Shown piece after piece: positions 1 to 11,927 of a stretch of 64,000 bases of DNA (the stretch's first letter is position 1; each line of letters opens with the position of its first letter). The translations under genes were made by a program, and so were the position numbers. Source of the DNA: Eleusine coracana subsp. coracana (lineage: Eukaryota > Streptophyta > Magnoliopsida > Poales > Poaceae); contig CM064427.1 of the NCBI GenBank assembly GCA_032690845.1, forward strand, positions 9,001,501 through 9,065,500. The letters are read 5' to 3'. The notes beneath the pieces were generated by a model. It ran no database searches, was not told the origin of the DNA, and worked only from the letters and a program-made list of their open reading frames with translations.

Positions 1-1011
1 GTTCCACCAAGGCTTTTACTGGCGGACTGCTATGGGTGACGCAACCTATATAGTCAAAACCTACAAGGGATGCCAGTACTACGCCCGCCAAACACGACTG
101 CCTGCTGAGGCCCTCCAAACAACCCCCCTCACCTGGCCCTTCGTGATCTGGGGATTGGACCTGGTCGGCCTGCTTAAAAAAGCGCCCGGGGGCTACACCC
201 ACTTGCTTGTCGCGGTCGACAAGTTCACTAGGTGGATCGAAGCACGCCCGCTCGCCAAAATTTGATCCGAGGAAGGAATTGAGTTCTTCCTCGATATCAT
301 CCACCGATTTGGAGTCCTGAACACCATAATCACGGATAACAGAACACAGTTCAGGGGAAAGAAGTTCCTGAAGTTTTGCGATGACTATCACTACCGCGTC
401 GATTTGGCCGCCGTCGCCCACCCCAAGACCAACAGCCAAGTCGAATGAGCCAACGACATGATACTCCAAGGGTTGAAGTCCCGAATCTTCGACCCGACCG
501 ACATTTTCAACCGCTTGAAACAATTTAGCGGACGATGGGCGACTGAGTTCCATGTCGTACTCTGGAGCCTCCGCACGACCCGAAGCCGAGGACAGGCTTC
601 ACGCCTTTCTTCATGGTTTACAGGTCTGAGGCAATCCAGCCCACAAACTTAGACTATGGCGTGCCATGAGTATGCGCATATGATGAACAGGGAAATGAAG
701 CGGCACTTCGGGACGCGATGGACCAGATAGACGAGGCACGAGACATAGCACTCTTCCACTTAGCCAAGTACCAGCAAGCGCTCTGCCGTTACCATGACCG
801 AAACATAAGAGATAGAGGCCTCCTCATCAACAATGTCATCTTATGCAGGGTTCAAGACAACAGAGGACGACACAAGCTCACGCTGCCCTGGAAGGGACCA
901 TACGTCGTCTCTCGAGTGATCCGGCCCGACACCTACAAGCTCAAGGCTTTGGAAGGCGAGGAGTTCAAGACCGCGTGGAAAATCTCACAACTACATAAAT
1001 TCTACCCTTAG
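1..1011 (+). pseudogene. Decayed Ty3/gypsy (Tat-type) integrase, 3' end of pol
   Basis: Plant gypsy integrase pieces are readable in several frames. Around 32-265 there is a zinc-finger-like CQYYARQ stretch followed by the integrase core start (residues DLVGLLKKAPGGYTHLLVAV, DKFTRWIEARPLAKI). The core continues out of frame to about 655, with an ITDN(R)TQF-like stretch near 330-350. The C-terminal part is the open frame 718-1011, with DEARDIALFHLAKYQQALCR, HDRNIRDR, the WKGPYVVSRVI chromatin/GPY-type segment and the final SQLHKFYP. Stops and frame changes (TGA at 263-265, TGA at 446-448, TAG at 650-652) mean no complete enzyme is made. In an intact copy, integrase inserts reverse-transcribed DNA into the host genome. 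The 5' end lies outside the window; the downstream antisense ORF and 3' LTR belong to the same element. Confidence 0.88.
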
Positions 1012-1503
1012 AGTTTCTGCTAGTTCAATTTTCACGCATTCCGCCAGCCCTTCAGTGACCCTCGTCCCCCCCCCCCCCCCCATCACCAGGGACGACCGCC
1101 GCTCAAGGGCTAGAGGCCACACGACATCACGCAATTTTTTTTCCAAAAAAATTGTAGTCATGATTCAACCCAGTTTCTTGGCCTTAAGTCCCACTACAAC
1201 GACAAACAAAGTAAGCCACGAGTAAGGCAGGTTAATCGTCGAGTCGGTCGGATGGCGCAACGTCGTGCTAGCCCTAGCAGCCATGACAACGGCGATCACC
1301 GACGAGGCCAAACCTCGAAGGCCTCAGGGGCTCAGACTTTGTAAGTCAAAAGACGAAGGGCAAAGGACCAACCTCTTGAACAATTAACCCAAATATGAAC
1401 TAAAATTGTTTAAGGCCACCACAGGCCAATGGGATCAAACAAGCACGAATTCAAACTTAAACTATTACATGACTTTGGGCATCATGACCCACCAAATCAA
1501 CAA
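1012..1503 (+). mobile_element. Spacer of the gypsy element between pol and antisense ORF
   Basis: Non-coding part of the Tat-type element. It holds a C homopolymer near 1067-1080 and an A/T-rich stretch near 1134-1152. No gene is visible. Confidence 0.6.
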
Positions 1504-3529
1504 CTAGACCCCTAGTAACCATTTTTCACCCTCGACCTTAGGAAGAGCCTCCTCCTCGTGCGCGCGAGCCAGGACGTCCGCGTGAGGATCGGTGCGGGCA
1601 CGGATCACATCCAGCTGCTCAGAAGTGTGCCCTTTAACATAGCCCACGTTCACCGCTTCAAACTCGGCCTCCGTCAAGTCAAAGTGGGGGGCAAACACGC
1701 TGAAGGTGGTGCGCACGCCAAAGCGCACACCTCGCCTAATCCACTCCTGACCCACTTGATGAGAACGGCACCAGAAGGCAGATCTACTTGAAGCTCCTGA
1801 GCAGCCTGTCCCAACACGACACACATCGTGTCCTTCTCCTCGGCCTCCTGGTGAATGGAGTCCTCCACCGTCGCCAGCTTCGACTCTAGATCTACCCAAA
1901 CTCAGCCAAAGTCAATAAACCGGCAATACGATCAACGAATCCACATAAGTTAGGAAGAGCAAGGTAGGGGTTACCTGCCTCCCTCTGGTGGGAGGTCTGC
2001 AGCTGTGCCACGTGGCCAGCCGCCGCTTCGACAGAAGTCGTGGCCGCTCGGTCCACCTCCTAGTGACGCTAACTCTTCTGATGTAGCACGACACCGAGAC
2101 TCGACCTCAGCGGCGCTGGACGCGGCTTGCGTTGCGGCCTCGTCCCGCTCCTTCGGAGTGGAGGCAAGGTCACGCTCCACCCTGTCCAGTTGAGGCCCGA
2201 CCTGCTCCAAGGAAGCCTCTAGCTCCATCACCCTTGTACCCAACTCTTCATCGAGACGACGCTCCTCCTCCAACTCCCGATGAGCGGCAGCCAAGGCTCG
2301 CAAACCTATGACTCCTTGTCCTCGCTTGACTTTATTTCCCGGCTTCATCAGGATATCAGCTTCCCTCGCCTATCGGGGCTGCGACCTCTCCTCCTTCCCT
2401 TGCTTCACCAGGATATCGGCGTCCTTCTTCTTCCTTGCCTCTCGCCTAGCATCCCGCTGCTCCACCCCCTAAAGCGATTGGCGGCCCGCTGCGCCTCTCC
2501 CTCCGGTAGCCGAAGGACGGGGGTCTGGATGAAACACGTCCACTAGGACTAGAAACAAGATGCAGCGGTAAGACCGACTACCATCATAATTGTAGTAAGC
2601 AAGAGACGAGAAAAAAGCGATTGGGAGGCAAGATTTCTCACCACGTCGACCTCCCGAGGATCCGGGCGCATCGCCGACCCGTTCGGGACGGGCCAGGCCT
2701 GGGCGCCAGTCTCTAATACCGCCCTCACCCGCTTCACGACCTCGTCGTTAGGCAGCAGGTCCTCCTCCATCATGTTGTCCGGTACGGTGCGGTCACGGTC
2801 CCCAATGAGGAACGTAGGGAGCCGACGAGCAGATAGCAGCGCGAACCGCCGCTTGTGGTACCACCCGACGACCCCGACGCCGTCGAGGCCACGCTGCTTG
2901 AGATGGGCAATTGCGTTGAAGGTGTTCTTGATCCACTTCTTCCTGGACTTTCCCTTCCCCTAGTGACAGCTCTGCCTGGCCTCAGGGATGTCCTGACCGG
3001 TGCAGTTGGGGAGGGGGTGGAGCTCTTTATTACGCAGATAGAACCACCTCTTGTGCCACCCCGAGTGGTTGGTCGGAGTGGGCATCGGGATATAATCCGC
3101 AGCGCGCTCCCCTCGGAGCCGGATGCAAATGCATCCGATGGTGCAGGGGAAGGTCTTGCCTCCGATATAGCGCCGAATGCAGGAGAGGAGGAAGAAGTGG
3201 CACCGCAGGTCGAAGTTGGGTGTGATCCCAAGGAACCCCTCACACAAGGCCACGAAGGCCGAGATGTGCTGAATCTCGTTAGGATTCAGATGTTGCAGCT
3301 CCGCGCGATAATGAAAGAGCAACGCGTGGAGGAAGTCATGTGCCGATCGCCCGAACCCGCGTTCGTGGAAGGGCACGAATGACACCACATAGCATTGAGG
3401 AGGAGCCGGCCGAACCTCGTCTTTCAGCACCAGCCACTCCCTCACTTCGATGAGGGGGACTAGAAGCCCGACGCGAACGAGTCCTTCCAAGTTCCTCTTC
3501 ATCACCGTGGAATGAGTGAACACAGACAT
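1504..3529 (-). pseudogene. Antisense extra ORF of the Tat-type gypsy element (transposase_28 / 'gypsy-type transposon' protein), broken
   Basis: Reading leftward, the frame 3529-2960 (189 codons) starts MSVFTHSTVMKRNLEGLVRV and contains the family core: SFVPFHERGFGRSAHDFLHA, HYRAELQHLNPNEIQHISAF, ALCEGFLGITPNFDLRCHFF. This is the domain plant databases call 'putative gypsy type transposon'. Further left are 2773-2549, then a Glu/Arg-rich coiled-coil-like segment at 2348-1971 (AAHRELEEERRLDEELGTR), then 1899-1504. The pieces are split by stops and frame changes, so the original long protein is degraded. An ORF in opposite orientation between pol and the 3' LTR is a known trait of Tat-lineage elements (Retand/Grande/RIRE2 types). 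Its function is unknown; a gag-like or regulatory role has been suggested for the family. The orientation and the domain are seen directly; one common ancestral ORF is inferred. Confidence 0.8.
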
Positions 3530-6148
3530 GACAGCGGAGAGTCAGTCGCGACGGAGAAGAACGACGGCAACCGCTAAGCTACGCAACAGGAAGGAAGATG
3601 TGGAGGTGACGGAAACGAAGGGAATAAGCAGGCCTCAGCACCTCGAGTAAAATAGGCGAGCCGTCCGAGGGGATACAATCCGAACCAACTCCGAGAAACC
3701 GCATGTGATCCGCTAGAGGTAAACCTCCTAACTCCACACCCCGTGAAACGCGCGAACGTGGTTGCTCCATGTCGATCCACTACTCCGTCTCTCCCCCACG
3801 ACTCTCCGAATTCCTCGACTTTGTGGCCCCGCAACCCTTATTACTCAGGCGGAGAAATCGCACCCATGATTGCCACGCCGCGGAAGCTCAGGTGACACGA
3901 CGGTTACCCGGGACCACCACGACGCACGCGTGAGGTAAATACGCCGCCCTCGTCTCGGGTAGTGCGGAGACGGTTCAGAACCAGACGAAACCCCACATCC
4001 ACTTTTATCTCTTCTGAATTTAGGAAGCAGGGCCGTCAGCTGAAATTATTTGTTTTTTCGCGCCCAATCCTCCCATAAAGCCCCTATGTCCTCAAAAAGA
4101 TAGCAGGACGATTGAGACATGTCTCGACTGACCATGCCCTGCAACAACGACTCACTCGACCCCGCGAGGTCCAGTCGGCGTTGACCCGGACGACAATGCG
4201 ACAGACCACGGCTCGATCGACTGGACTCAGGGTCGATAGGCCCAGGTAAGATGGGATAAGAGGCTGGAAACTGCCTCGACGGTGCAATGGCACCGAGGTT
4301 CTAAGGTTGGTCCCACAAAGGGGTTTGATAGCCGCCTAGTGCGCAAAAGTGGAGCGAGGGGCATGAGCGATGGGCACACCTAGCGGCCAGCACCCTGACC
4401 CCTGGGGGTTGAGGGCATCACAGAGTCACGTTTGAGTCCTGTTCGAACCTGTTCATTGGTATCTTTACGGAGAGAGGCAACTAGCCACCGTGACCCACTG
4501 AATAGTCATGGTAACCAATCGGGTCGGAAGAACGGATTTATGAAGCCAGCCACCAGCTGGTTCACTGGAACCCCGTCGACGGGGAACCTAGGGCATCACT
4601 CGAACAAACCCGATAACAGTTCGATGAGCAACACGTTTCAACCATCGAGGCAAAAACATGGCCCGACTCTATCCTTCGCCTCATGAACGAAGCGTGGAAG
4701 GAGAAGACGACAAAGCCGAAACGGTTGCTTGACCAGTCCGACTGCGCCAAGCAGGGACTTGAGAACTGGCATCGCCAGCTGAAATCCAACGGCGGGATTG
4801 CATGACAAGTCTCTTCATTGATATATGCCACATAGGGTCAATTCGTACAAAAATCTCTTACAAATGAATGTTTACCATTCGCAAAATACAAGAAATAGAA
4901 AAATAAAAATCAACCCGATTGGCGCGCTACAATAAGAGTCGATACCCGCGCACCGACGGGCATATACGGGATGAAGCAGCTGTAATGCTTCATTGTCATG
5001 GAAAAGATGCCCTTATTTTGGAGCGCAGAACCCCTGCGACCAACAAAGCTAGCAGATTATTCGCATCTTGGGGATGTTAATGCTGCTGGTCATGGGGACT
5101 AAGGTCCCCACAGGAGCAAGAGGGCCGGTGCGGTGCCTCTTTGTGTCCTCGTCCTTACTGACATCGTCTAAGGTGCATAGCGGGGCAGTTGAGAAACCAT
5201 GTAGGCCTCCCATAGGAGGGCCCCTCACATCTCACCGAGTATTGGCAATCGGCAAAGGTTACAGGACTCGAACCCCGACGCCACAAGCAATGACTATAGC
5301 AGCAACATCTTCACGAAACATTGGACCGTTCCCTGCTTTGCCACGACGGTCGCCGACAGGAAGCGACGAGCCATGAAACTTCATGTCATCACCCTCGCCC
5401 TCGCTCATTCCTGTCGCCCAACAGGCACCCGCTTCGGGCAGCCATGCCCATGTCGGGATGATCCGCACAGAACTCGCCGAGTGGCGCTAACTCAGGGATG
5501 TAACCGAATCTGGGAGAAAAAAAGGCATTGGGACGAACAAGTGTGAGGAAGCATCGTATCGGGATGGCCTTAATATAGCCAAGCAGCCCCAGGCCACGGC
5601 CTCAGATCCCCCCTGACGCATAGTGCGATGGCGCCAAGCCCGATAGAAAGATGGTCTTACACATCGCGCGCCAGAAGAAGACGAAAACCTGTCGTCTTAG
5701 CAGCACCATGTCTCACCTTTTGAGGAATGGACGACTCACCCCGTCATGGGGACAAAACCACCTCTGACGGCACTCTAGACCACTTGACCGGTCCGGGCAA
5801 CGGAACCTCAGGGACTCGGGTGCGACGGCATGCCCGTTACCACTTCAAGTAAATAAAGCCAAAGAACGAGTCCATACGGACTCATCCTCTCGCTCAGGGA
5901 CTACACCCGACGGGTGCGCTCGCACGCACCCCATCCGAAGAAAAATCCAACCATCCCGCACCGAGTCAAGCCAAAGCGCGAGTTTCCCTAAACTCGCCCT
6001 CAGGCTCGAGGGCTACACCCGTCGGGTGCACTCGCGCACACCTCTTTCAGAAGTCGAGCGACCAGGAAATAATTTCGTGTTGCCCGCCGGCACTAGAGTA
6101 AAGATCCCCCGAACGACCCTCTGATTCTCCTGGGGGCTCGGGGGCTAC
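3530..6148 (+). mobile_element. 3' untranslated region of the gypsy element, with subrepeats and polypurine tract
   Basis: No coding region is visible between the antisense ORF and the LTR. Near the end there is a pair of about 105-bp subrepeats (about 5905-5945 and 6005-6045), each centred on the palindromic motif ACCCGACGGGT/ACCCGTCGGGT followed by GC(G/A)CTCGC. The polypurine tract, TGGGGGCTCGGGGGCTAC at 6131-6148, directly precedes the LTR, as expected for plus-strand priming. Confidence 0.7.
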
Positions 6149-7123
6149 TGTCGGGGGCAAAAACCGGAGGTGTCACGTGGCACCATTGAGTGGCCTGTCA
6201 ATAACTGAGACAACGGATCCACCAAAACACCGCTGAGGGGTCATTTGTGTGCCCCCCTCAAAGGGAATCTCCGTGCCGACCGAGCCACGGGAGCGGGGGC
6301 CGTGCAACCCCCGGTCTGCTCGACCCCCTGGGGGTCGAGGGCCTGCTGCGTCTCGCTCGACCCCCCGAGGGGTCGAGGCGAAACCAGCCCGCCCAAAGGG
6401 GTCCGGATACGACTCACTCTTTCGAACTAATGACCCGACCACTCACCCGGTCCTGTTGCCTCCAAGATAAGGACGATCGGTTCACCGACGATGTGACCAT
6501 GACAGCAGTAAGTGGGGCCCAGGACCGCTGGATAAGCTCTGCCTCTGCCAACTCCTATCAGTGGGTCCTGCCCCAAGACGGGACGACCCGACGAATCACT
6601 GACCAAGCTAAAATGACGGGGCGGAGAAACTCAATTGGTCAGCTGAGACGGGACAGATCCAAACTCCAAGCGAGACGACGGTCAACAACCGCCAACCGTC
6701 CCGCCTTAAATGTCGTACCCAGCGTGCGCGCACAGTATCAAGAGGTCAAATCTCCCTGTACACCTGCCCCCTCATCATCACCAGCGTCCGCTGATGATGG
6801 CAGGCGTGGCAGGGCATACCCCGCTGCAAACTCGCCCGATGACACTCCTAACAGTGGCGATGAAGGACGGTTTGATAGACAGACAAATTAAACTTTGTCC
6901 GGGCGACATGACAACACCTATGCTGCATCACCCCCGATCGGCGGAACACGCCATCTACAGGCACCAAGAGGCTCGACCCAGCGAGTGTAAATAGGGGCAC
7001 GCTTGGACATAGTGCCCTCTAACACAAGACCAGAACGACGGGGCCCATAGGGACCAATGACTACGCCATCAACCGGAGGCTTCGACCTCTCCAGCACGGC
7101 TTCACCGACTCCACACATGCAGG

Positions 7124-7158
<35 letters not shown>

Positions 7159-7469
7159 GTAAGGTGGGCCCAATCCCTTGAAATATAAAAAGGGAAGCCT
7201 TCTTCTTAGAAAGACAAGGCAGGAAAACTGATCACAAATGACAAAACACACTAACTCGCACGCTCACAAGCAACCTGAGACTTGAAAACTTCTCCTCTCT
7301 CCCCTTCATTGTACACCCCGGTGCAAGTAACACGAGTGAGCTCCAGAAATAGACATAGGAGATTTCCCCGAATCAGTATAACCCCTGTGACCTTTTGCAT
7401 AGTCATTACCAAACTTGGAGCGCGCACCCCTGGAACAAATTTTACCCATCGGTGATCTAAACACTAACA
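6149..7469 (+). mobile_element. 3' LTR of the Tat-type gypsy element
   Basis: A 1321-bp LTR beginning TGTCGGGGGCAAAAAC right after the polypurine tract and ending GATCTAAACACTAACA, so the TG...CA borders are present. An AT-rich TATA-like stretch (AATATAAAAAGGGA) lies near 7180-7194. A CT dinucleotide run is at 7126-7155. Open frames inside the LTR, including a 214-codon one at 6247-6891, have no protein family features and are treated as chance. The 5' LTR is outside the window, so the target duplication cannot be tested. Confidence 0.85.
7126..7155. repeat. (CT)n microsatellite
   Basis: Fifteen CT units inside the 3' LTR, upstream of its TATA-like sequence. Confidence 0.95.
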
Positions 7470-8034
7470 CTTAGTGGGTTTTCTGTAGTAATCGTGTTTA
7501 AATTCGTGTAAGCATTGGTTGTGTAAAATTCCTATCATGGGGCCATACTAAATCCAATGGTCATGTTTGGATCAATAAGTGCATTCAAGGGAGCGGAAGG
7601 GCCTATAACCTAGTAGTTATAAGAGTCTCAGTAGTACCTCAGGTCATAGGTTTAACTTTTTGTGGGAAAAATTTACTAGGATTCAACGATATTGTGCTTT
7701 CAACGGTAAGCGACACTCCCGTCGATAATGAGACGTTAATGGTGACTTCGTCAATCTAAAGTATTTACCGGCTCAGTCTTCAAAGATGCTCATAGGTTTA
7801 TGTACGTGTGTTGATAAGGATTAGTATACAGAGATGTTTGGCTTTTGTTATAGTATAAATAGATAGATAGAAATAATAGAGATAAGTCCTTATTTGGTGT
7901 TGGACATCTAGAGAGGGGCTGCATAAGGACCCCTTGCAAACTAGGCCAAGAGACAGGGAGAGCTGTAAGATTTGCGAAGTGATAATGGATGGCGGAGGCA
8001 CAACTGCTGACTTGCTGAGAGCAAATGGTGGTAG
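7470..8034. other. Intergenic, no gene seen
   Basis: AT-rich sequence between the LTR and a CCGGTT-rich repeat region. No supported gene or clear element border is visible. Confidence 0.5.
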
Positions 8035-8965
8035 CATGGTTTTAAAAACTGTCAAAAACCGGTCAAAAACTATGGTTTTTCGTGTAATCGGTTCGATCCG
8101 GTTTCACCAGATGACCGGTTTTTAACCTGTCAAAATTCAAAATTTTAAAAAGTTTGTAAGAAAACTATATATAAAAAACTAGATGAAAAGTTATGAATTT
8201 TGATGAAACAAAATCACGAAAATAAGCAAGTTAGATTGGGTTAAAAAATGCAGGAAGATAAAATAAACAAAAAAAATAAGGAAAAGAAAACAGCCTTATC
8301 ATCTTCCCTCAAGAACCTGTAGGCAAAGACTCCATTCTTTCGAATTTTTCATTCACGAGTCCACCGCCTCCATCGCACTAGTTCCTAAATCAATCGACCG
8401 ACGTCTCCTTTCCTTACCGGCCAAATCGTGCGGATCTGGCTCGCAGGCGCCGGCTAGCCGTGGATGGTGGGCGGCTAGCTGACAAGTCATGACGGCCTGC
8501 CGAGCTTCGGGCATCCCCAAATCACACGCCTCCATCAATCCCCGATGAATCAGTGCCATCTCCCTCAATCCGTCCCCAAATCGCGCGTCCCTCCCTCTGC
8601 GGTAGCTCTACTCCACTGATTTGGACCTCTATGTTCGTCAAAATGTTCCATTTTTCCTCCTATTCTGCACAAAATTTTGTTATTTCTCAAGGTCTAGTTT
8701 GTTTCTAATGGATTTCCACACCTTCGATGCGCTTCTCCCTCGTCGGTTTTTGGTGATCCAATTTCATCAAATAAATTCGATGATGTCGTTTTCTTTTATG
8801 TTCATTTTTTTACTTTGATGAATCAAGCTGTCGGTTTTTCACGAACATTCATCGGGTTTTCGATAAAATTTGTTTTTCAATTTTTGACCGGTTCATTGAC
8901 TGGTTTTTCCGGTTTTCGCGAAAACCGTCATATCGGTGTCAGACGGTTTCGGCGGCTCCAACGAT
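8035..8965. repeat. CCGGTT-rich, probably hAT-related degenerate element
   Basis: Starts CATGGTTTTAAAAACTGTC followed by repeats of ACCGGTT/AAAACCGG. The right side ends in mirror-image GACCGGTT and GGTTTTCGCGAAAACCGTC motifs near 8887-8930. The composition matches the better-preserved hAT elements at 27411-27783 and 38941-39586. I could not find a clean right border or an 8-bp target duplication, so the ends are approximate. Confidence 0.45.
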
Positions 8966-9198
8966 GTTGTGAAGAGTGAAGACCCCGGTGGGAGTGCAAC
9001 TGCCGACGATTTGAATCCCATCTAGCGCTGCTGCCCGCTGTCGCCCCTCTCCCAACGCCGGCGGCCGCCCGTGGTCCTTCTCCCAGCGCCGGAGTCTGCC
9101 TGTCGCTCCATGCCCGAGACCCGCCCGCCCTTGGTTCCTCTCTCAGCGCCAGCGCCTCTCCCGCTCAGATCCACGTCGCCTCCCTGTACCGGTCAGAG

Positions 9199-9874
9199 CA
9201 GGGCCGTCCCTGAGGGTGTGCAACCTGTGCGACAGCACAGGGCCCTCAATTTGCAAGGGCCCCAAATAATACAGTTGCATATATTTCTATTTCTCCAGCT
9301 CGGCGCTCGAACCTGTTAAGCACATCCTCTACGACCAGTCACTTTATCGGGTTTCTTTTCTAATGGAATACGCTCGGTGAAATCGATTCTTATTTATCTG
9401 TCGGTTGTTAGACTACTGGTTTAGGGTCTTATTATCCCGTCAAGGTTGCAAGCTGCGTTTGGGGATTTTAGGGTCAGGGTAAGCCATCTCCAGGCCGCCC
9501 CGCGCCCGGCTCCCTGGTCACAACCTCACAACCTCGCACTATAGCAGGAGCGCTCACATGCTTATTTAATTGGTGAAAACTGAACAGCATGAGGATAGCA
9601 GGAGCCCTCAGCTAAAGTCGATACTTTATTTCTTTTCTAATAAGTTCTTCAATCTAAATTGTTAAGTCAATGCACCGGTTAGTTAACGATAAGTGAACTA
9701 GCTTATTCCATTGAAATCAATTACTTTTCTTCTTTTCATCTTGGAAGCTATCGGTCTTCTACAATTATGATTGTGGTTAATCAAATGAAAAACAGGAAAC
9801 AAGGAATTGAGGATTTTGCTAAGCTACATTTTATTAGTTTGCACAGGGCCTCTAATTTTACCGGAACGGCCCTG
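9199..9874. mobile_element. Non-autonomous hAT element, CAGGGCCGT termini
   Basis: A 676-bp insertion flanked by a perfect 8-bp target duplication GGTCAGAG (9191-9198 and 9875-9882). The terminal inverted repeats begin CAGGGCCGTCCCTGAG on the left and, read inward on the other strand, CAGGGCCGTTCCGGT on the right. An 8-bp duplication with CAGGG ends is diagnostic of hAT transposons. A second GCACAGGGCC motif occurs just inside each end (9234-9243 and 9841-9850). No transposase is encoded, so it would need an autonomous partner. Confidence 0.9.
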
Positions 9875-9882
9875 GGTCAGAG

Positions 9883-10847
9883 CCTCCCGCCGGCGGCCTC
9901 CCTCCCGCTGCTCCGCCTCCCCCTCAGATCCACACACCAGCGGCTAGAACAGGTATAAAAGAAGTTCCAACTTTGCTTGTATTGTGTCTGAGTTTTGTCA
10001 AAAAATTGATACTACGTTGTATGGATGGTACTGGTAGTTCATAGTCTCATTTTATCCCTAATGTTAGCACCAGCTTCATTCATATTTTAGATTCAGCTAA
10101 ATGCAAGCCAACATATTTAAATTTGGAACAGATTAAGGAACCACATTTTAAGGTGGGCACATTCCCCTTCTTACTTGTCTGGAGGCATTGCATTTCATAT
10201 GTAACTCTAAGGCTTCAAGAGTTGCAGTCCCAATTATATTATCGGTGGGTTCAATGTTTGTAGACATGCCTACCGATAGCAATCCGGCAATGCATTGTAT
10301 TGTACCCTTGTCCAAGCTATTAGCAATTGTGTATGGCCTTGCTGTTATCCGTCATCACTTGGAATATGAGTGGCAGATTCATTTATCAGATATTTCAGTA
10401 GTTACACTTCATTTAGATATTCTTGTTAGGAGCTCCTTCTTGTTATGCATGTCTTTTGTTTATTTGGTACTTACACTGAGGTTGTTTGAGACTTGGATTT
10501 TTTATTTTTTTTTGATAATGGATTCAGACTTGGAATTGAAGATGATGCCAACATGCTTATGGGCTTGAGCAATTTAATTGGTGAAAAAGGTACGTGGTTC
10601 CTTGCTCTGTTCCAATTTAAATATGTTGGCTCGCATTTACTGAATCTGAGAAGTTGGAATAATCTATGTTCACTGACCTCGTATTTGCTGTTTTGTTTTC
10701 TTATGCTGACAGTATCCTATAGATCTGTCCCCAATTGGGAATGCTCAGTGTCCTTTAGATTTGTCCCCAATTGGGCTCCTAGGTAGACAATAAAGCTTGT
10801 GTTAACAACTAAACTTTAAAAGCGGTATAAGCATGCAATTCTAACCA
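9883..10847. other. Intergenic, possible decayed exons
   Basis: No recognised gene. A stretch at about 10518-10589 follows a CAG and reads as an exon-like peptide (LGIEDDANMLMGLSNLIGEK). It ends at a GTACGT donor-like site. I do not recognise it. Confidence 0.3.
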
Positions 10848-10855
10848 GATTGCTC

Positions 10856-11432
10856 CCATGTTTTCAGATCGACCGATCGTTTCTGGTTGCCAAGGGGGCG
10901 ATCAGACGATCAAGTCGACTGATTGGACGATCAGGTCCGATTAGTCGGTCTCTGATTGGTCGATCAGGTCACCAGATCGTCCACATCTTGTACAACTGAT
11001 CAGGTTATAAACATAGTATATATAACTACAATACTATATAATAATATAGTCTCAGTTTTAACTTTTAAATCAAGCAAACGAAAATATCACCAATTCCAAA
11101 CTATAGCAAACCAAAGTCTTAAAATTAAACTAAGCAAGCAAAATCTCAGAATTTTAACTATAGCATACCTTATGTCACGCCTTAGCGGGCTAAATTGGTC
11201 GGCCCACCTAACCTCTTCTGGGCCAAAATTGGCCGCAGCCTGGTCATCTGCAATCAGAATGGATGAATAATCACGATAAATCATCAATCAGGCAGACAAT
11301 CAGGTAACTATTTTCTCTATTTGAATCGCTTCCCCTAATCGTGCACTACTGACTGATAAGTCGATTAATCGATGATTAATCGCGATTAATCAGACAATTA
11401 CTTGCGATTAATCGGACGATCTGAAAACGTGG
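10856..11432. mobile_element. Non-autonomous hAT-like element with ATCG-rich subterminal repeats
   Basis: Inverted termini CCATGTTTTCAGATCG on the left and, read inward, CCACGTTTTCAGATCG on the right. They are flanked by an 8-bp near-perfect duplication (GATTGCTC at 10848-10855, GATAGCTC at 11433-11440, 7 of 8 matching). Both ends carry many GATCG/CGATC and GATTAATCG motifs, which look like subterminal transposase-binding repeats. It is 577 bp long and has no transposase. Confidence 0.72.
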
Positions 11433-11748
11433 GATAGCTCTGAGTGGTTTCCTAACAGGTTTTTGCATGCTTTGATGCCCTCCAAATACCTTATTCATGT
11501 CTTCTAGTCTGAAAATGCATGATACGTTGTTGTTCTGTATACCGGTGTCCAAGCCTGCAAACCAAGTTGTCGATCCCAGTTTGACTTTGTGCAGCCATTG
11601 CTTGGTCTGCCAACTAAATTTCTAGATTTTTTCCATATTGATTTGAATGTCAGGGGTTAATTGCATCCAGATCCAATGTATTTTAATAAAGTTTATCATT
11701 TGCCCATATTTGTAGGTTTTAATTTACAGAAGCTTCGTCATTTTTCAG

Positions 11749-11850
11749 GCATAGAAGAATGAGCTCTGGGGTGAGAAAGTGAGCCTGAAGGCTGAAAAAG
11801 AGAGTCTGGAACAGCATGTTAAAGCTATAAGTGTAGCTGCTACAGGCCCC
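11749..11850 (+). pseudogene. Pseudo-exon of an ILR3/bHLH104-like bHLH gene
   Basis: After an acceptor-like TTTTTCAG the sequence encodes A-stop-KNELWGEKVSLKAEKESLEQ followed by HVKAISVAATGP. This matches the leucine-zipper part that follows the helix-loop-helix of plant subgroup IVc bHLH proteins (typically KAEKNELREEK...LKAEKE..EQQ.KA). The conserved Glu codon is TAG at 11752-11754. No bHLH region, start or other exon was found nearby, so this is a moved fragment, not a gene. It sits 78 bp before the start of the SANTA-domain gene. Confidence 0.6.
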
Positions 11851-11927
11851 TTCCTTTTTTTTGAAACTAAATCCCTTCCCCTTGAGCAATACGAGAGAAA
11901 GGAAACCCGCAGAAAAATCCGGCTGAA

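Noticed and set aside
6247..6891. 214-codon frame in the 3' LTR
   Set aside because: Lies wholly inside LTR sequence, has a biased composition and no recognisable domain.
6918..7157. Arg-Glu repeat protein on the minus strand
   Set aside because: Produced by the CT microsatellite, so the repeat protein is an artefact.
8035..8965. Complete hAT element with defined ends
   Set aside because: The left end resembles a hAT terminus, but no matching right end or 8-bp duplication could be found.
10188..10568. 126-codon frame
   Set aside because: AT-rich, no family similarity that I can see; the exon-like piece inside it is in a different frame.
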